Of a stretch of DNA of 16,530 nt, positions 13,538 to 16,530 are shown in pieces. The DNA comes from B1SED10-75 sp964636865. Lineage in GTDB: Bacteria; Bacillota; Dethiobacteria; DTU022; PWGO01. The translations under genes were made by a program, and so were the position numbers. The DNA lies in assembly GCA_964636865.1 (NCBI GenBank), contig CAZWVJ010000033.1, forward strand, positions 1 through 16,530, given 5' to 3'. The notes below the pieces were generated by a model that was given only the letters and a program-made list of their open reading frames with translations, was not told where the DNA came from and searched no databases. Within the stretch, counting starts at the first letter, position 1. Every line of letters begins with the position of its first letter.

Positions 13538-15367
13538 ATGAAAGATTTTAACCTGGACACCATAGTCGGCACTTCTTTAAAGAACGCGCATCAATTTCCG
13601 GACAAGCTTTACATCATGTCGAGGTATGATAAGGAGGGAAGACGAACAGACGATATTCACAAGTATACATGGGGAGAGGTAGATAGCATTATTAGAGATC
13701 AAGTATGCTGCGGCCTTTATGCGCTTGGCTTTCAAGAATTTGAACGCGCTGCAGTTTTTGGACCTAACCGACCCAGATGGATTTTTTCAGCTCTAGCGCC
13801 AATGTTTTTTAGAGGCGCCATGGTACCGATTTATCCCACCAGCAAAAGCGAGGACATCTGGTGGATACTGCACGATTCCGGGTCCAAGTTCTGCTTTTGC
13901 GGCAGCAAAGAACATTTGGATAAAGTCCTGGAAGTAAAAGAAAATCTGGAAAACTTAGAAAAAATCATTATTATGGATCCTCTAGAAGAAAAACCCGACG
14001 ACATGGTAATGACCTTTGATGAATTGCTGGAATTGGGCAAAAACAACCAGGATAAAAAGTCGGAAGTCGAAAAAATCACCGAAAGGGTAGATGAAGATGA
14101 TATGGTTATCCTAATGTATACTTCCGGCACTACTGGACGGCCCAAAGGAGTGATGCTCAACAATCGAAATATAGTAAGCCAGAGAGAAATAATTGATAGT
14201 ATGGACTTCCGCCAAGATGATGTTTTTATGGTTCACCTTCCCTTGTGTCATTCTTATGGTTTTTCAGCCGATTTGATGGCGGGAAGCTATGTGCCCGCTG
14301 TATTGGCAATTGTAGATTCATTAGATCCCGCGGAAATCCGTTGGGGCCTGCAAACTTATAGGCCTACAGCAATGAATTCCGTCCCCCGGCTGTGGGAAAG
14401 GACATATATAACCATAAATACCTTATTAAAAGAGCGGCCACCCTTCATGCAAAAACTTTTTGAACGGGGAATCGAACTGGGAAAAGATATTTACCTGCGA
14501 GAAAATCAAGGGAAAGAAGTTCCGGCTTCCTTAAAACTAAGAAGCAGGCTATACGCTCCCTTATTTAAAAAGGTTAAAAAGAGAGCAGGGCTTGACCGCC
14601 TTCGTTTTTGCTCTACCGGAGGAGGCCCCATAAGTTCTGAATTGATTATATTCTTCGGTGGTATCGGTGTAAATATTTATCAGGGCTATGGTTTAACCGA
14701 AACCAGCCCCATCATCAATGCCAATACTCTAAAAGATAATAAAATAGGCACGGTAGGAAAACCGCTTCCGGGGGTAGAAGAAAAAATAGCGGAAGACGGC
14801 GAAGTTCTGGTAAGGGGTCCTCAGGTTATGAAAGGTTACTGGAACAACCCGGAAGCCAACGCAGAATCTTTTACAGAAGATGGTTTCTTTAAAACCGGAG
14901 ACATAGGATTTTTTGATAAAGAAGGTTACCTTACTATCACCGACCGCAAAAAAGAACTCATGAAAACCAGCGGGGGCAAATACGTAGCGCCCCAGCCCGT
15001 AGAAAATGATTTTAACACCGATCCTTATATAGAACGAGTAGTCCTGGTAGGCGACAACCGGAAATTTGTTTCTGCCCTGGTAGTCCCTGATTTTGAAGCA
15101 ATCAAAGAGTGGGCTAAAAATGAGGGAATAGAATTCAGCAACAATACGGAGATAGCCAACCATCCAAAGGTTCGGGAATTAATCCAGGAAAGGATCGACC
15201 TGGTTAATCCCAGGCATGCAAGATACGAACAAATTAAGAAATTTGCAATTGTGGACCAACCATTTACCGAAGAAGGCGGAGAAATAACTCCCACCCAAAA
15301 AATAAAGCGCAGAGTAATTGAAGAAAAATACAAAGACCTTATCGATGCTATGTACGAGGAAGGTTAA
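13538..15367 (+). CDS. fadD: Long-chain acyl-CoA synthetase (AMP-forming)
   Basis: This adenylate-forming enzyme activates a carboxylic acid, probably a long-chain fatty acid, to acyl-AMP and then acyl-CoA. The P-loop YTSGTTGRPKGVM (194-206), the adenine-binding YGLTETSP (384-391), the ribose-binding TGD (453-455), the hinge DRKKELM (469-475) and a C-terminal TPTQKIKRR with the candidate catalytic lysine are all present. The 609-residue length and GYWNNPEAN and TSGGKYVAPQPVEN segments place it with FadD15/long-chain ligases rather than acetyl-CoA synthetases. AGGAGG is well spaced before the ATG. It is transcribed alone and ends in the strong terminator at 15401-15440. Lipid storage, membrane remodelling or beta-oxidation are all possible roles. 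Chain-length preference cannot be read here. Confidence 0.93.
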   Translation: MKDFNLDTIVGTSLKNAHQFPDKLYIMSRYDKEGRRTDDIHKYTWGEVDSIIRDQVCCGLYALGFQEFERAAVFGPNRPRWIFSALAPMFFRGAMVPIYPTSKSEDIWWILHDSGSKFCFCGSKEHLDKVLEVKENLENLEKIIIMDPLEEKPDDMVMTFDELLELGKNNQDKKSEVEKITERVDEDDMVILMYTSGTTGRPKGVMLNNRNIVSQREIIDSMDFRQDDVFMVHLPLCHSYGFSADLMAGSYVPAVLAIVDSLDPAEIRWGLQTYRPTAMNSVPRLWERTYITINTLLKERPPFMQKLFERGIELGKDIYLRENQGKEVPASLKLRSRLYAPLFKKVKKRAGLDRLRFCSTGGGPISSELIIFFGGIGVNIYQGYGLTETSPIINANTLKDNKIGTVGKPLPGVEEKIAEDGEVLVRGPQVMKGYWNNPEANAESFTEDGFFKTGDIGFFDKEGYLTITDRKKELMKTSGGKYVAPQPVENDFNTDPYIERVVLVGDNRKFVSALVVPDFEAIKEWAKNEGIEFSNNTEIANHPKVRELIQERIDLVNPRHARYEQIKKFAIVDQPFTEEGGEITPTQKIKRRVIEEKYKDLIDAMYEEG

Positions 15368-15400
15368 TTTTAGTGGCAATGTTTTAATTTTACACGATAT

Positions 15401-15440
15401 TAACGCCCTTTAAAGGTAAATTGACCTTTAAAGGGCGTTA
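15401..15440. terminator. Strong hairpin terminator between convergent genes
   Basis: TAACGCCCTTTAAAGGT (15401-15417) and its exact complement (15424-15440) form a 17-bp stem with a 6-nt AAATTG loop. On the plus strand it is followed by a T-rich TTTCCTTT and ends the acyl-CoA ligase transcript. The TAA of the repeat-protein gene lies inside the right arm (15438-15440), so the stem may also end that transcript. Confidence 0.85.
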
Positions 15441-16530
15441 TTTCCTTTGACCGCTTTTCTTCTTTTTATTAGTTCCGGATTTTTTCTTAGACTGAGGTTT
15501 GCTTGCCCCGGTAGATTTCTTGGAACCCGACTTTTTCTCCTTAGATTTTTTCTCGGCATTAGATTTTGCGCTCTTGGAAGTTTTTGGGGTATCAGCTTTG
15601 TCACTTTTAGAAGATTTTTTAGAGCTTGCTTCTTTACTTTTTCCGGTTTTCTCAGTAGCAGTCTTTTTCTTTGCAGAACTTTTATCAAAATCAGATTTCG
15701 CATGTCCGGCACTTTTCTCAGAATCAATTCCGGTACTTTTTGAATTTTTTGGGGAAACCATTCCTTTCTTCGCGAGTCTATTGATATTTTTTCTTACTGT
15801 TTCAAATTTAATAGTAATCCAGGATTTACCCTGACGGAACTTCTCTTGAATCCACTGCCCGCTTTTCCGGATATTAATCCACAGCTTACTGCTTCCAATA
15901 TGTAAGTTTCTCGCCAGCCAACTGCCTCCATTACGCAAGGCCTTAAAAAGCACGCCGCCACCTGCGGGAATATTCCTTCCCAACCAAATCCAGCTCTTAC
16001 GCAGGCCCAGTAATAAACCACTGCCACCTCTACGCAAACCGCGTAATAAAACACTGCCGCCCTTGCTCAGGACCAGCAATAAACCGCTGCCACCTTTCTG
16101 CAAGCCCAATAATAAGCCACTACCGCCTTTGCGCAAGCCTAGCAATAAACCATTACCGCCCTTCTGCAAGCATTGCAAAAGCCAACTGCCACCTTTACGC
16201 AGGCTCAATAAAAGCCGGCTGCCCCCCAGAGAAAGGTTTTTGCCCAACCAGGTGCCCCCTTTGTATAAATTCCTTCCCAACCAAATACCACCATCACGGA
16301 GATTGACCCACAGCTTACTGCTTCCAGTACGGAGCTTCCTCGCCAGCCAACTGCCGCCTTTACGCAAAGACTTAAAAAGCAGGGCGCCACCTGCAGGAAT
16401 ATTCCTGCCCAGCCAAATCCCGCTCTTACTCAGGCTCAGCAATAAAACACTACCACCCTTACGCAAACCCAGTAACAAACCACTGCCGCCCTTGCTCAGG
16501 GCCAGTCATAAAACACTGCCACCGTTCTGC
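15438..16530 (-). CDS. Repeat protein: tandem 11-residue LLxGLRKGGSx units with Lys/Ser-rich basic tail (5' end outside window)
   Basis: I do not recognise this family. The visible open frame from 16478 encodes 346 residues. Residues 1-220 are twenty uninterrupted 11-residue units with consensus L-L-x-G-L-R-K-G-G-S-x. Leucines sit at 1, 2 and 5, basic residues at 6 and 7, glycines at 8 and 9, and often Trp at 11. A degenerate unit follows (221-231), then a charged segment and a disordered tail (about 240-346) dominated by Lys and Ser like a histone H1 tail. The same frame continues upstream as QNGGSV-L-stop-LALSKGGSG, so the array runs off the window but is interrupted by a TGA at 16506-16508. 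The TTG at 16478 has no ribosome site and is not a believable start. An 11-residue period is typical of amphipathic lipid-surface helices (alpha-synuclein, perilipins), but the glycines could also suit another fold. Confidence 0.8.
15852..16016 (-). repeat. Five-unit block, copy 2 of a higher-order duplication
   Basis: This block encodes the unit series ending in SWIW, IPAGGGV, LRNGGSW, HIGSSK and IRKSGQW. It matches the block at 16281-16445 unit for unit, at an offset of exactly 429 bp (13 units). The IPAGG and GSSK variants occur only in these two blocks, which shows block duplication rather than single-unit expansion. Confidence 0.85.
16281..16445 (-). repeat. Five-unit block, copy 1 of a higher-order duplication
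   Basis: This block carries the same five variant units as 15852-16016 (SGIW, IPAGGAL, LRKGGSW, RTGSSK, LRDGGIW) with scattered substitutions. The shared order of rare variants points to unequal crossing-over or slippage over a 429-bp period. Confidence 0.85.

Larger units (their letters stand above)
15819..16530 (-). repeat. 33-bp tandem repeat array encoding the 11-residue units
   Basis: At least twenty-one in-phase 33-bp units follow one another without spacer, diverged at the DNA level but held to the coding frame. Conservation of the leucine, Arg/Lys and Gly-Gly positions while codons vary shows selection on protein. The array continues past the window edge. Confidence 0.9.

Noticed and set aside
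15428..15834. Several long frames opposite or beside the Lys/Ser tail
   Set aside because: The low-complexity AAR/TCN codons of the tail keep other frames open. Only the frame that carries the 11-residue repeats upstream is consistent.
15794..16390. Trp/Gly/Ala-rich minus-strand frames within the repeat array
   Set aside because: These are out-of-frame shadows of the 33-bp repeat. They do not keep a regular unit through the array and stop repeatedly.
15819..16530. CRISPR array
   Set aside because: The units are contiguous 33-bp coding repeats with gradual divergence and no unique spacers. The reading frame is preserved.

Overview
The window looks like chromosomal DNA from a low-to-moderate GC, Gram-positive-type bacterium, most likely an anaerobic member of the Clostridia. 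This is inferred from strong AGGAGG-type ribosome sites, sigma-A style promoters, Firmicutes-like NagB and TagO/WecA proteins, and gene content. No rRNA or tRNA gene is present to settle the taxonomy.

Region 1 (1-9099, all minus strand) is one long operon-like block. It starts at a near-consensus promoter (TTGACG, 17 bp, TATAAT) with a palindromic putative operator over the start site. Gene order from the promoter is: a winged-helix regulator; a cytidylyltransferase-PEP mutase fusion; phosphonopyruvate decarboxylase; an iron-dependent alcohol dehydrogenase preceded by a LicC/PntC-like nucleotidyltransferase; two LicD-family transferases; the ABC exporter permease Wzm; and an unusual tandem Wzt ATPase. 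Read as a pathway: PEP becomes phosphonopyruvate, then phosphonoacetaldehyde, then 2-hydroxyethylphosphonate (HEP), because a dehydrogenase stands where an aminotransferase would make aminoethylphosphonate. CTP activation, LicD transfer to a glycan and ABC export would follow. The predicted output is an HEP-decorated cell-surface polysaccharide. The left edge cuts through the tandem Wzt, which carries an in-frame TGA. One LicD gene has a disturbed 5' end.

Region 2 (9324-12913) holds glmM and nagB on the plus strand and a convergent WecA/TagO-like glycosyl-1-phosphate transferase on the minus strand. Together they could supply amino-sugar phosphate for UDP-GlcNAc and start an undecaprenyl-linked glycan, which fits next to the exporter locus. 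The 326-bp gap at 11517-11842 is rich in inverted repeats and has no convincing gene.

Region 3 (12914-16530) begins with about 620 bp without a convincing gene. It contains a striking three-copy repeat able to form two mutually exclusive hairpins. Next comes a long-chain acyl-CoA ligase, a 17-bp-stem terminator between convergent genes, and the 3' part of a remarkable repeat protein. That protein has at least twenty 11-residue units (33 bp each; LLxGLRKGGSx) followed by a Lys/Ser-rich histone H1-like tail. Its array contains a 429-bp higher-order duplication and a second in-frame TGA, and it runs off the right edge.
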